The notes: a model not told the origin generated them from the letters alone. Positions 32,518 to 44,953 are shown, counted from the first letter of the stretch. The stretch is DNA of 64,000 nucleotides from Citrus sinensis (GCF_022201045.2 NC_068557.1:3720001-3784000), one strand, 5' to 3'. Numbers and translations are program-made.

Positions 32518-34900
32518 GATATGTCCTTCGGGAATTTTGAACTACGGTTGGTTTGATCCCAAATTTTGGGTACGTAGGCAGTCATAGAGATGCAGCCACT
32601 TTGGGGATGATGGCTCCTTTATAGTCGACTCAGATTTGAAAAATTTTCGCCGAGGTGGAGATTTGTTGAAATCAACAAATTATTGGTGCAAATTTGTTGA
32701 AGTCAACAAATTGTTGGTGCACCAACAATTTGTTGATTTTGTAAAGCCGAAAAGAAAGAATGGGGGATGGATTTGAAAATTAATAATAATTAGTAATTCA
32801 TTTCTCCTATAAATAGCTAATGATTTCATTCATTTGAAATCATCCCAAAATTGTTAAACTTATAAGTTTCTAAGCTTTTGAGAGAAGTGAGAGAAGTGAG
32901 AGAAGTGTGTCTGGGGAATTTATCTTTCCTGCAGAGTGTGAGAATACTGGATATATTTGTGTTTCTGGGAAGTGAGATTCGTTACTCAAATATTGTACTC
33001 TATTAATTGTCAAGTAAACAATTATTCTTTCTTGCCTCCGTGGATGTAGGTTTAATTACTGAACCACGTAAATTCTTGTGTCCTTTATTTTTCTGTAATT
33101 ATTTGGTGCGCTTGATTCCGCATTTCGCGCACAACAAGATGAATATGGTGGGTTGGGATAGAATCTGTATGCCAAAAAATCATGGGGGACTGGGGTTTAA
33201 AAAGCTAGATGTGATGAACTATGTGCTGCTGATGAAGCTGACCTGGGAAGTTGTCTCCAACTCGGACACATTATGGGTGAAGGTCTTTTGCTCTAAGTAC
33301 GGTTTGGACCCTGGAAACCTACCGCACTCTCTCCCGGAGAAACAAGGTTCCCGTATTTGAATGGCTGTCAGGAGAATGTGGTCAGCCACCATGCATGGAG
33401 CCCGCTGGGCAGTTAGTGATGGTGCGAGAACTCGGTTTTGGCTGGATTGCTAGGTAACGAAGCAAGATCCTTTGATAAATTTTGCCCTCCAGCCGATACC
33501 TCATGAGATTGTGAATGCTACTGTGAATAAGTTTATAAATGAACACGGGGGTTAGAATTGGCTGAGTTTTGAACATTTGCTGCTAAGTTATATCCTCATG
33601 CAAATTGCCTCGGTTATGCCTCCTGCGTCGCATCTAGGCGCTGACAAAATTTACTGGAGCTTTGATCCAAGAGGTTTGTTTATTGTCCGCTCAGCTTATG
33701 ACTCCATCTGTCATCAAAACCTAGCAACTCAAGATGAAGCATGGAACCTAGCATGGTCGTGGAAGGGGCCTCAATCCATCCGGTCTTTCTCTGGCAGATC
33801 ATGCATGAGAAGTTGAAGACTCACGTTGAGCTGTCTCGGCGTCATATCCCCGTGTCTATGGCTTGTGATAGATGTGGGGCTTCGGTTGAGAATATCCTTC
33901 ATGCATTGAGAGACTGCCATTGTATTAAACAAGTTTGGCTTCGTCTTGTTCCAGAGGGTGAGCACTTCTTTTTCTTTCACGATAATTTACAGGAATGGAT
34001 CACGGCTAATCTTCAGAATAAGAGAAAGTTCGTCTCCCATATTCCTTGGGAGTGTGTTTTCGGCGTGGCCGTTTGGAGATTATGGTTCTGGAGAAATCAT
34101 TTCATGGTGGAGGGGAAGTTGGTGGATAGCTCAACAATTAATATGGATATTATGGCTAGAGCAAATGAAATTTATAGAGTGAATAATTCTCACATGAGTC
34201 AGCAACCAAGGAGAAAAGAGATGCTCATCGGCTGTCAGCCTCCTCCATGGCCTTGGTGCAAATTAAATATGGATGGATCTTGTAGAAATTCTTGGGATGC
34301 AGAGGCTGGTGGTGTTATTTGTGATTCTGTTGGGCACTGGATTTCTGGGTTTTGTATGAATATTGGGGAGTGCTCGATGATTATAGCTAAGCTATAGGGT
34401 CTTTACCAAGGCTTAATCATGGCGTGGGATACTGGTATAAAACGCTTTTTGGTGGAAGTGGACAGTCTTTGCGTTTCACATATGATTTCTAAGTAGGTGG
34501 TCGTGCCTAATGCTTTCTATGCTATAGTGGCTGCTGTCCGGGATCTATTAAGTAGAAATTGGCAAATTTCTATCACACACATCTTTCGTGAAGCGAACTC
34601 AGCTGCGAACTTTATGGCTAATATGACTCATTCAATTCCGCATGGATTGCATTTATTTACTAGCCTGCCTGTGGCTATTTATTCAATTATGCTGCAATAC
34701 ATGTTTGGTGTTACTCAACCCCGTTTTGTTCCAATTTAGCTCGTTCTGTTGAGCCCCTTGTAATAAAAAAAAAAGTAGCATTAATTTTGCCCATGAAGGT
34801 GCACTTATTCAAAATATGTTCCCATCGAGACTTATTGATCAAAATGACTAGATATGCCTATAGCTTATACTAAATTTAATATTTCTAGATGAAACATTAA

Positions 34901-35374
34901 TCAACGAGGTTCAATTTTGGTTGTCATCTCAACTTCAGAACCTTCACAAACATAATATGCAGAGAGGGGAAAAGCATCCTCCATTTCCTTTGAAAGGCGA
35001 TGAAGAGTAATTTTTTCGATTAAAATGCCACAGCGCCTCTCAAGTTTCCTCTTCAAATCAACGACCAATGTTGTTTCCTTCACCCTGATGTTAATTTCCT
35101 CATTGATGGACTTCACCAGAATGTTGAATTTTTGTTGTCCAGCCAGAGGTGTTACAACAAGAGCAAGTGCAGCAAAGGGTCCCAAGTTCAAATGACCAAT
35201 AGTTTGATCATTCGTCAACACTTGATTGTTGAAGTTGAGAGTTTGTCTTGCTACATCCACATCTAAAATCTCTTCAATCGTCTCCTTTAAATCAAGAATG
35301 GTTGCAAACATTGGCATTTCAATCTCTGGTATTACCTCTCCACCAGTGATTGCAAAATGCACCATGGCCATCAT
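34901..35374 (-). CDS. Protein with two ubiquitin-like domains (duplicate)
   Basis: A 157-residue single-exon protein, the segmental duplicate of 23678-24151, with a handful of substitutions (for example GQQKFN for GQPKFN, and CGILIEK for CGILTEK). Two ubiquitin-like folds and no C-terminal Gly-Gly. The frame is intact and the promoter-side sequence is duplicated as well, so it may still be expressed. Confidence 0.75.
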   Translation of the reverse strand: MMAMVHFAITGGEVIPEIEMPMFATILDLKETIEEILDVDVARQTLNFNNQVLTNDQTIGHLNLGPFAALALVVTPLAGQQKFNILVKSINEEINIRVKETTLVVDLKRKLERRCGILIEKITLHRLSKEMEDAFPLSAYYVCEGSEVEMTTKIEPR

Positions 35375-36053
35375 TAAATTCTCTCAATTTTTGTTTTTCT
35401 ACTGAAAGACGATTATTGTTCCTCCTTAAGTGTGAGTTGAAAAAAGAAAAAATTTAGATTTAAAACGCATGAAATTTTCACTGTGTTGTCGATTTTTGAA
35501 GGTAAATACTCTCAATTCTCATGACTTAGCTCGTTCTACATGTTTTACACCTCATTTTTTGGTCTTTCATTTTTAATTTTTCTATTTGACATGGGGAACA
35601 ACATCAAGTATATATGAACACATAAATGGCATTCATAGATTGGTTATTTTAACAGTTTTTTTTTTCATCAAAACCCCTTATTAGTTAACATGATCGTATT
35701 TACTTGCGTCTTCAGTTTTACTCTTAAGATGAAAAAATGGTGCAAAAAGTTTAATTTTCAGGGGTCACGGATCCTTCCCCTATTATATACTTTTATGTAC
35801 AGAGTGTTAGTATAATCTTTTAGTGACAGAGCGAATTTTGATTAGTTTTGAAAACATGATAGGCAAAACCATTATTTAATTATCGGAATAAATAGCAAAT
35901 GATTTTGATCATTTTTCCATTTTGCTTAATTTTTCCGGCTCCCACTTTTGTTCGTGCTGCCTGATTTTCCATGCGCATAACTATCTAACGAATTAAGGCA
36001 GCTTTAATTCCATTTCTATTTTGTAATAACCTCAATTGAATTACAAGAAAAAA

Positions 36054-38683
36054 TATTTTCTTTTTCTTTTTTTTTGAAATGAATTTTATTAATCTTAAGA
36101 AACATTCAACATTGGACATAACCATGGAGGTGGAACAGACCTCCACTCTCCCGGATCTGACATAGAACCCCCCACCCTAGCCACGTTATGGGCAGCGACG
36201 TTCGCAGATCTACGCACAAAAGAGAATCTCACTTCTCGAATAAGTTGAGCTACAGTTTGACAATCCGCAATAATCAATCCAAAACTGTTAGGACTAGTAG
36301 TTGGATTAGTTAAAGCATAATAGACATTCAGGCAATCTATTTCAACAATAATCTTCGACAGCTGCAAGTTCTTGATCCAACTCAGAGCTTCACAAACAGC
36401 CAAAGCTTCAGCCTCACGAGGACGAAACAAGCCAGGAAATCTTTGACACTTAGCCACAATGAATGCCCCACCAGAATCTCTAATCACTCCTTCAAAGCTA
36501 TAACGACTTTGAGAGCTAAAAACCCCTGCATCCACATTACATTTTAACCAGCCCTGAGGGGGCTTACCCCAACACACTGAGCCATGGCCCAGCTGCTCTT
36601 GCTCTTCCTCAACAGTGATAAAATGCTTCCTCTTAGCTTCCTGCCAACTGAACAGATAATTACCAACAGCATTTACTAGACTTCTAGCACTACTACTATG
36701 TCTATTCCACACTTTATCATTCCGATTAAGCCAAAGCCGCCAACACACCATTACAACTAGCTTACAATCTTCCTTACGACAGTGAGTAAAGATTTGCTCT
36801 ATCCACTCAACAAAAGAGAAGCAACTCCCACCCAAACCAAGAGAAGACATAAACCAGCAAGATTTTGCCAATACACAATCAACCAGACAGTGGAATACTG
36901 ACTCATTAACAGTACTACAAATGGGGCAAATAGGTGATACATCAACCCTCCTAGACAAAAGATTATCTGCAGTAGGCAAAATATTCTTTAAGGCACGCCA
37001 AAGAAAGTGTTTCACCTTACTTGGAACCTCCAGACTCCAAAGGAACTTCCACACCTTGCTGTTTGGAGCATCAAAAACAGAATTTAGTAAGTTGTAGCAG
37101 CTTCTGACAGTAAATTCACCCTTTGGATCGGCAAGCCAAAACCAATGATCGTTGACTTGTCGAGTGCTGAGAGGCACTTGTAAAATCAGAGCTGCATCTC
37201 TGGAATTGAACACATCTGCAACCAGATCGGTGTCCCATCGCCGATGTCCCGGAACCATAAGACAGTTAACCTTAGCTTCTGCAATACTCTCAGCCAACTC
37301 AGTGGTAATGAAACCATTATCAGCATCAGGAAGCCATGGATCCTTAGAAATTTAAACCTGTTGTCCACTTCCAATTTGTATGCGACTACCCTTAACTACG
37401 ACATGCTTGGCAGCCATAATTGATCTCCAGGTGTAGCTTGGATTAAAGCTGACAGTGGCATCAGCAAACGATGATCTTGGATAGTATCGAGCCTTGAGAA
37501 TCCGTGCTACCAAAGAGTTCGGATTAGTAATTAGCTTCCAGCATTGTTTGCCTAACATGGCAATGTTAAAATCATGAAGCCTTTTAAAGCCAATACCCCC
37601 CATTACTTTTGGTTTACACATTAAATCCCATCGAAACCAGTGAATGTCGCGGCCACCATTGCTAGTCTTACCCCACCAGTAAGCATTCATCATAAGTTCC
37701 AACTCTTTACATAATTCAAGGGATAATAAGTAGATATTCATAGCATAATTTGGAATGGATTGAGCAACTGTTTTCAGCATAATCTCTTTCCCAGCCTTTC
37801 TTAAGAATTTCTTATTCCAGCCCTGAAGTCGCTGTCATACCTTCTCTTTAATAAAACCAAAGACTGCACTCTTCTTTCTTCCAATCAAAGACGGCAAACC
37901 CAAATAGGATCCATGATTACAAGTAGCCGAAACTTCTAGAATTCCACATACTTGGCGTGTGGAAATCTCATCCATATTTGCACTGAAGGAGACCACCGAC
38001 TTATTATAATTCACCTGCTGCCCAGATGCAGACTCTTCATAATGCGAGCTTCGTTGTGGGTAGCCTTAAAGAAGAGAAAGCAATCATCCACAAAAAACAA
38101 ATGAGAAACAGTGGGAGCACTTCTTGCCACTTTAACCCCATGTATGAGTCCTGCCCTTTCCCGATTCCGAATCAAGGAACTGAGCCCCTCCGCACAAATT
38201 ATAAATAGATAAGGAGACAACGGGTCCCCTTGTCGAAGACCCCGACTTGGAACTATTGGTCCTACTTCCTCCCCATTCCTGCACACCCTGTAGCTCACAG
38301 TAGAGACACACATCATAATAAGTGTAACCCAACCCTCATCGAAACCCATCCGCAGCATCATAGATTTCAGAAACAACCATTCAATGCAATCATAGGCTTT
38401 AGACATGTCTATCTTAAGCGCAGCTATCCCAGTCTTGCCTTGTTTCTTACGTTTCAGATAGTGAACAATTTCAGTCGAAATGAGGATGTTGTCAGTGATC
38501 ACCCTACCCGGAACAAACGCGCTCTGCGATTCTGAGATAACTGAATCCAAGACCAGCTTCATCCTATTCGCAAGCATCTTAGCAACTATTTTGTATAACA
38601 CATTACATAATGCTATAGGGCGCATATCTGTCAAAAATTCAGGTTGTGTCTTCAAAATATATATATATATATATATTCTTGTT
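36054..38683 (-). mobile_element. LINE (L1-type), 5'-truncated, inserted in copy 2
   Basis: Flanked by a 15-bp duplication, aattacaagaaaaaa, at 36039-36053 and 38684-38698; the poly(A) tail reads as a T run at about 36058-36074. Coding blocks on the minus strand: RT 38655-38011 (DMRPIALCNVLYKI, GLRQGDPLSPYLF, FVDD in place of FADD), 37780-37352 (GGIGFKRLHDFN), and 37297-36095 with a zf-RVT-like CPICST domain and an RNase H (LKCNVDAG). Frames are broken between blocks, so inactive. Confidence 0.9.
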
Positions 38684-39926
38684 AATTACAAGAAAAAAAA
38701 CAATTTTGTTAAGTAAAAGGACATCTGCAACCCTAAAGTTTAGAAAAATGGTTATAAAGGCCTCCAAATTTTTAATAAGGGATACCAAGACCCCCTTTTG
38801 ACCATAATTCTACTCTATAAAATCCAAAAAACTAAACCCTAAATTTTTATAATAAATAGAAATATGACATTAAAATAAATGTATTAATATACATTTTAAA
38901 ATAATTTTAATATTTAAAAATATTTTTGTATTTTCCAATCTATTAGACCTATTTTTTTATACTAAAGTAATTTTTAATAATAGATAGAATCATAATATTA
39001 AAATAAATAAATTAAAATTAAAATTATTTTGAATATTATGTAAAAGTTAATTTTAATATTATTAATAGGGAATTTTTTTAATTGTAAAATCCATTTAACC
39101 TAAAGATTTATTTAAAATCTTTATAATATTACAAATACATTGTTAAAATAAATATAATAATTTAAAATTTTGATATTGTTTTGAACGTCAAAAATAATTT
39201 AATATTATTAGTCTACTACACGATTATATTATTTATGTTAAATTTGTATTAATTAAAAGCCTTTAAAACTAATTTGCTAATTACTAAAGTCAAAGGATAT
39301 TATAAGTAAAAAAGGGACTTGGTGTTTCTTTTTTAACACTTGGGAGTCCTTGTGAGTATTTTCCCAAACTTTGAGGAGTAGGTGTCTTTTTCGCTTTTGT
39401 TTAAGGCTATTTTTGTAATATAATTTTTCATTAAAAGGTAGGTTTAGAGAGTAATTTTATGAGTTCAAATAGCCTCACTCCCTAATTAATAACATAAATA
39501 TCTTGTGCACTTTTTATAATATAAGCACTAAACGGGTATGATTATGTGATATATTCCTTTTGTGACACTATGCCAATCGACAACAAATAAGGAATATTTT
39601 AATAAACACATGATTAATTGGCATGTATATTACAATGTAGATTTTCAAATGTTATCATTTATTAAATGATTTCCTTCTCAATTTGGAAGTTATAGGTATA
39701 AAGTAATGTGTTAAACAAGTTTTGGATTTTATTTCTATTTATGATTAGGAAACAAGTTTTGGATTTTATTTCCATTTATGATTAGGATGCAATTAATATT
39801 TGCAATAGATAATGAATTTCTTATCAATATATATACGTACTCAAAGTTTGACATGTTCTTCACTTCATATACTACCAAATCATCCAAAGCAAAGAAAACT
39901 ACTTTCAATTTGCCTGGAGAAAGGTG

Positions 39927-40573
39927 ATGCTGACGATGAATATCAGTTCTATCAAAATGATTTTGATTGTCACCCTCGTGGTCACTGCATCTTGTAAGTC
40001 GTTATGCCTTTCTCTCACGCACACACTTTTTATTTGTTTATTTTTTTTAATCTATGTATCTCTATCTGTGTACGTAATTTAACAAATGGTATTGATGCTC
40101 ACCAACAGGGCAATTGATGGAAGTTGAAGTCAGGGAGGTGGCCTTGAATATTCAGGGTGCGTTTGGAATTGAGGTTGGGCAGGTTTAACTTAAAAACTAC
40201 AGCACTAAAGTGTTTGGTAAATACTAACTGCTATAGCTTTTAAGCTATGTTGATATGATTTTTCACTTGTATAATATAAAATTTATTATATCTTTAATAA
40301 TCTTATCAAAATTATTATTTAAATTTTATATTTACTATATATTATTAACTTTTGTTTCATAATTACAATTTTTTTTTCACAACAAGCTACAACACCTCAA
40401 TCCTAAACACACCATCAATCTTCCACCGCTGCTGGCAACAGCGGCACAATAGGAGAAACGTTTTATCAGACATAGCAAGCTTGTGTGAGAGACTCGGATT
40501 GCTTTTACTGGCATTGCATTCCTGAGAGTGGCCATGTAAAATGCATTGATCACCATTGTGTTTGCAGTAAATA
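39927..40573 (+). pseudogene. Six-cysteine peptide gene, dead duplicate
   Basis: The duplicate of the gene at 25886-26271. Exon 1 (39927-39993) and its donor are preserved, and exon 2 begins near 40109. Exon 2 is interrupted by a 260-bp MITE at 40155-40414, and downstream an in-frame TAG replaces CAG just before the first cysteine (near 40470). The distal cysteine codons are still readable. It cannot make the mature peptide. Confidence 0.85.
40155..40414. mobile_element. Tourist/PIF-Harbinger-like MITE
   Basis: A 260-bp insert, absent at the orthologous site in copy 1. Terminal inverted repeats are gggtgcgtttggaattgagg and, reversed at the other end, tggtgtgtttaggattgagg. The 3-bp duplication tca (40152-40154 and 40415-40417) fits the TNA preference of PIF/Harbinger elements. 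Confidence 0.85.
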
Positions 40574-41002
40574 AGGCGTTGGTTATTACAAGAGGAGTAA
40601 ATGTAAAAATATCAGTGAACCGGGAATAAAATTTCTTAATAATACTTTATTTTTATCTTATTCTATAAATTAGCTTTATGTTAGTACATAACGTTACACA
40701 ATAAATATTCAAGAAACTTCTCATTATCTGCATAATAGAAGAATTAAACAATCGATCACTGAAAATTAAAAGGAGCAGATAGGTAAAGGCACTAATTGGG
40801 CTTGTGCGTGCAAAAGGTCTTGGTTTTGATTTCCGTTCTTACAGTACATAAAATTTAAAAAAAAAAAAATTGAAGACAGTAACAAAAAATGTAAACATGC
40901 TCAACTAAAACCAAAAAATTTTACAATCCATTAAGCAACTGTAATCTTAGCTTATTCTAATAGGATAATGAATCGAATAAAGCTGTCCAAGAATAATATC
41001 CT

Positions 41003-42709
41003 GGTTATAGAATCAGTCACAAAAATATAATTCTTTCTTTTCTTTCTTGGTTAGTTTATCCTAGTCTCTTATCACTGTAACACTGAAACAAGCAAACTAA
41101 AGACTCTTAGCTAAATTCAGAGAAAAATTCAGAGAATCACAGAAATTAGTAAATTTAAATCTAAAGTATCACGTACATAATGATAAACACTTTAAAAATG
41201 AACTCTTGACACCCTGAACGAATTATTTTTTTCCTTCACATAAGTGATTTGTATTTCAAAATTTTTGGGGAAGAATGTGATAGGTAATGGGGATAACATT
41301 AACAAAATGGTCCGATCAAAGGGTAAGGAACGGTTTTTGTGCCATTGCATGTATGTGATTAACTCTAGAATGTGTTTTGAGAAAATTATATTACCATTGA
41401 AAAATAATGTTATAGTATAACCTTTACATTATTAAATACAGTTGGTGATGCCTGTGTGAAAATGATACTTCGCCATAAAAAGATTACTTGAATACTTATT
41501 CGAGTAAACGCTTATTTATTCTTTAAGGTTTGAGCAGAAAATGATTCGAATTAATTTTTTAAATAATTTTTTTGAGTACGGGAACTAAGTATTTGGCCTA
41601 AATCATAGGGAGTGAAGGAAAATTTTACCGTTTTTAAGTGAAGGAAAATTTCACCCTTTTTTTAGTTCAATTTAGTAAATGCTCGTTAGAGATATTTGAT
41701 GAGTAAGCAATAATAAATGCAATTTTATTTTTTTCTAGTTTATATATTTACAGTAATTGAAAGAAAAAAAATGCTACAAAAGGACAATTTAAGCAAACAA
41801 ACAGGGGTGTAGGTGTGAGATATATAATATAAGAGAGGTGATCTTTTTACCCCATAATTTTTGTAAACCTACCATATATCTCTAAGAAATAATTATAATA
41901 AATTCACATTATTTATAAAAGATTCACATAAAGGAAAAGTTTGGAGATTTAATCAAATAAAATTAAATACCTAAATTATTAAATACAAGAGCTTATGTTT
42001 CTTGAGGTAATTTGGTAGGGTAAAATAGTCAAATAAATTTTTATCTTAAAGCAATTTTAATGGTTAAAGATACCTAAGTAATACAAACTAAGAAAGATTT
42101 AATTGATTAATTGTCTAAACTTTTTGTAGATTTATAATTTTAAAAAATATTATAAATATGTCATAAATACCACAAAAATAGTATGGTAGAAATATCCCCA
42201 CCCTAATGCTTGATGGATTTTTCCTATTTCATATATTATTTAAAATACGTGCAAGGATGACATTGGGCAGATGAATCTATTTTGCATACTGTTCCAATTT
42301 ATTTTTTGTAGATTTTAAACCAAAACAAACAAATTTATTTCCTTTTTGGGCCCTTATTGGACAATCTTGACAGCTTTTCATCTATTGTGGAAAATGATGT
42401 TATTCCTAATTCGGCATTCTAAAATCTAAAATTGATGGAGCATTTTTGGCAGCCCTTAAATTCCCTTTCCTTAAATATCATACAAAATCAAAGTAAATGA
42501 TCTCCTTCTCAATTTGAAAGTTGCGGGATAATGTAACCAAAACAACTTTTGGATATTTTTCCATTTACAATTAGGAAGAAATTAATATTTGCAAAAATAA
42601 TGGGTTTCTTAATTATGTATATATATGCTCAAAGCTTGACATGTTCTTCACTTCACATACTATCAAATAATCCCAGCAAAAAAATTACTTTCAATTTGCT
42701 TCAAGAAAG
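41003..42709. other. Intergenic; promoter of the third peptide gene at the right end
   Basis: No gene is seen from 41003 to about 42450. From 42480 on, the sequence resembles the upstream regions of the other two cysteine-rich genes (25630-25885 and 39670-39926), including the tatatatatgctcaaagctt TATA area, so the promoter was duplicated with the gene. Confidence 0.55.
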
Positions 42710-42712
42710 ATG

Positions 42713-43110
42713 ATGCTGACGAAGAATATCATTTCTATCAAAATGATTGTGATTGTCACCCTCATGGTCACCGCATATTGTTAGTTGTTATATCCCTCTC
42801 TCAAGCTTGCGCAGGCACGCGCGCGCACACAATTTATTTTTCTATCTATACATCTATATTGCCGTATATCTATCAAGTAATTAACAAATGGTATTGATGC
42901 TAACTAACAGGGCATTTAATGGAAGTTGAAGCCAGGAACGTGGTCTTGAAGACTCAATCTTCCACCGGTGTTGGCAGCAGTGGCACAATCGGAGAAACAT
43001 TTTATCAGCAGGAACCGAAACCTTGTAGCAATGACAATGATTGCCTTTACCTCCACTGCATTGATAAAAAAACAAAATGCTATCAGGGTCATTGTGCTTG
43101 CATTGATTAA
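42713..43110 (+). CDS. Secreted six-cysteine peptide, diverged paralogue
   Basis: Two exons (42713-42779 and 42911-43110; intron GT-AG, phase 1) give about 88 residues; an ATG one codon earlier at 42710 is also possible. Signal peptide (LTKNIISIKMIVIVTLMVT), then a mature part with cysteines spaced C-x5-C-x4-C-x6-C-x4-C-x-C, ending CACID. The propeptide region (EVEARNVVLKTQSSTG) is well conserved with the 26-kb gene, while the mature segment differs strongly, a pattern typical of diversifying defence or signalling peptides. The frame is intact. Confidence 0.7.
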
Positions 43111-43304
43111 ATAAGAGTAAATGCCAAATTATCAATAAACGGGGAATTAAAATTTCTCAACAATACTTTGATTTTGTCTTAATTTATAAATCATCTTTTT
43201 GTTTGTTTGTTTGTTATTATTATTATTTTGTTTTTATCTTCCAAAACCTGACACTCATCTAATCTAAGCTTGGTAAGCTACAAAATATTAATCAAGGAGA
43301 TTGC

Positions 43305-43970
43305 GAATTTTTCCCTATTGTAATCAATATATACCATTTATCCCCTTGCTACTTTTATATTAGCTAATAACTCCTTGACAGTATAAATTTGTAATATTAC
43401 CCTTATTTTGAAATATACTTTTATTTATATTTATCATAAATTAAATAAATTATATGAATAGAAATTAAATAAAAAAATTAAGTATTAAAACAAGAAATAT
43501 ATGTTTTGATGTGAAAAAAAATTAATAATAAAATTTTTTTGTACTTTTTTTATTTTGTAAACATTTTCTTATAATACATATTTTTCAATATTTTAAACTT
43601 AAATGTAAAAAGTACCAAAAAAATTATTATTTATTTTATAATACTTTTTTATTTATCATTAAGGCTTTTCTTATAATAATTTTTTATCATTTTATAATAA
43701 TTTTCTTATATTTATTATAAGATAATGTTTATAAAATAAAAAAAGTACAAGAAAATTTTTCACATCAAAATAAATATTTCTTATTTTTAATACTTAATTT
43801 CTTTATTTTAATTTCCAAGCATCTGATTTATTTAATCTATAATAAATATAAATAAAAGTGTACTTGAAAATAAGGGTAATATTGTAAACTTATATTGTTT
43901 GTGGGTTATTGACTATTATAAAAATAACAATAGGAAAAATGGTATATATTAATTATAGTAGGGGAATTGA
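43305..43970. mobile_element. Foldback (long inverted repeat) element
   Basis: Sequence from about 43305 to 43640 reappears as its reverse complement at about 43660-43970: caatatataccattt near 43324 pairs with aaatggtatatatt at 43937, and gtaatattacccttatttt pairs with the complementary stretch near 43885. The arms of roughly 300 bp are AT-rich and would form a long hairpin. No coding capacity. Confidence 0.7.
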
Positions 43971-44602
43971 TAATGTGCCTATTAATTAATACTCTCACGC
44001 CTATACCAAAACATTTTCCAATAACATTAAGAAACTTTTCGTTACTTGCATATATAACAGCAGAACGCCAGAATCAAATGATCACAATGCAAGTATGAAG
44101 AGTAGATGTGATGCGTTGAAAGGTAAAACCTCCGTGGGAGGTGCCTACAAAAGATCTGGATTTGAATTTCATAATTGTTGGGGAAGACAATAATGTGATA
44201 AGTAATGGACATAAAAATTTAAAAAAAATTAAAAAAAAAAGAGTCCAATCAAAGGGTAAAGATTAATTAGTTTATTTGTAATTGTATGTGTCTGACTCTA
44301 AAAAATATTTTAGACAAAATTATAATATCGCAGAAAATAATGATTGAATGTATCTTTTATGTAATAAAAATTACTAGTGTGGGATACGTTAAAATAATAT
44401 TGTGATATAAAAAATGACTTAAAATTTTTAATGGAGTAAATGCTCCTTTAGTCTTTAATATTTGAGCTTGTTATCAAGTTATTCCGATATTTTAAAAGAT
44501 TACTGAAAATACTCATGTCATATCTTGTTCTCTTTAAAATTTGCTTAATGATTCTCTACCTTTTTAATGGAATATAGTTATATGAACCATCTTATCTAGT
44601 TA

Positions 44603-44953
44603 ACTACTAGAAAAATAGGCTACCATGATAAAATTTTTGTGATAAATAATAGAAAATTAGTCATTTATCACAAGAATTTGATAGTCATGTGACAGAATTT
44701 TCATATATCATAAAGACATGACAGATTTGTGATAGCTTATTTATCTATCGCACACGTATGATAGCATATTGACATTTAACGAAACGGTGACTTTTGGATG
44801 GACAAATTTAGACATGGAACGACACCGTATCTTGAAACCACCAAAAAAAAAAATAATTGTAGGTGTTAGACTCTCCTTTCACATAGAAATTTTATCATAA
44901 AGGGATTAAATGACAGATATTCTCTATTATAGTAGCCCATTTTCCTAGTACTG
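44603..44953. mobile_element. CACTA-like MITE
   Basis: The ends are inverted copies, ctactagaaaaataggctac at the left and its near complement gtagcccattttcctagta at the right. An interior made of subterminal repeats of tgtgatag/tatcaca type, about 350 bp without a gene, fits a non-autonomous CACTA element. Confidence 0.55.

Larger units (their letters stand above)
27656..33136 (+). mobile_element. Ty1/Copia LTR retrotransposon, near full length
   Basis: LTRs at 27656-28114 and 32664-33136 (TG...CA), flanked by the 5-bp target duplication agatg (27651-27655 and 33137-33141). Internal parts: primer site tggtatcagagc at 28117, gag, protease, integrase, RT and RNase H in Copia order, and a purine-rich tract just before the 3' LTR. 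LTRs differ by substitutions and indels, including about 32 extra bases at the start of the 3' LTR. Coding frames are broken at three or more places, so it is not autonomous. Confidence 0.92.
27400..34774 (+). mobile_element. LINE (L1-type) fragment, split by a Copia insertion
   Basis: A 5'-truncated non-LTR element. Left part 27400-27655 encodes the RT-distal region (LTGWNAAHLSFAGRV). After the Copia element the right part 33137-34774 continues with the GGLGFK region, a zf-RVT-like CDRCGA domain and a plant L1-type RNase H (LNMDGSCRN, FREANSAANFMA), ending in a short poly(A) at 34763-34774. Multiple stops and shifts make it inactive. No target duplication is found, and the element sits exactly at the junction of the two segmental copies. 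Confidence 0.8.
34800..41002. repeat. Segmental duplication, copy 2
   Basis: Matches 23577-27405. After 35932 it contains about 3.06 kb not in copy 1, including a minus-strand LINE with its own 15-bp target duplication. It resumes matching at about 38990. The cysteine-rich peptide gene here is dead. The end of similarity (aagaataatatc) coincides with the point where copy 1 enters the LINE. Confidence 0.85.
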
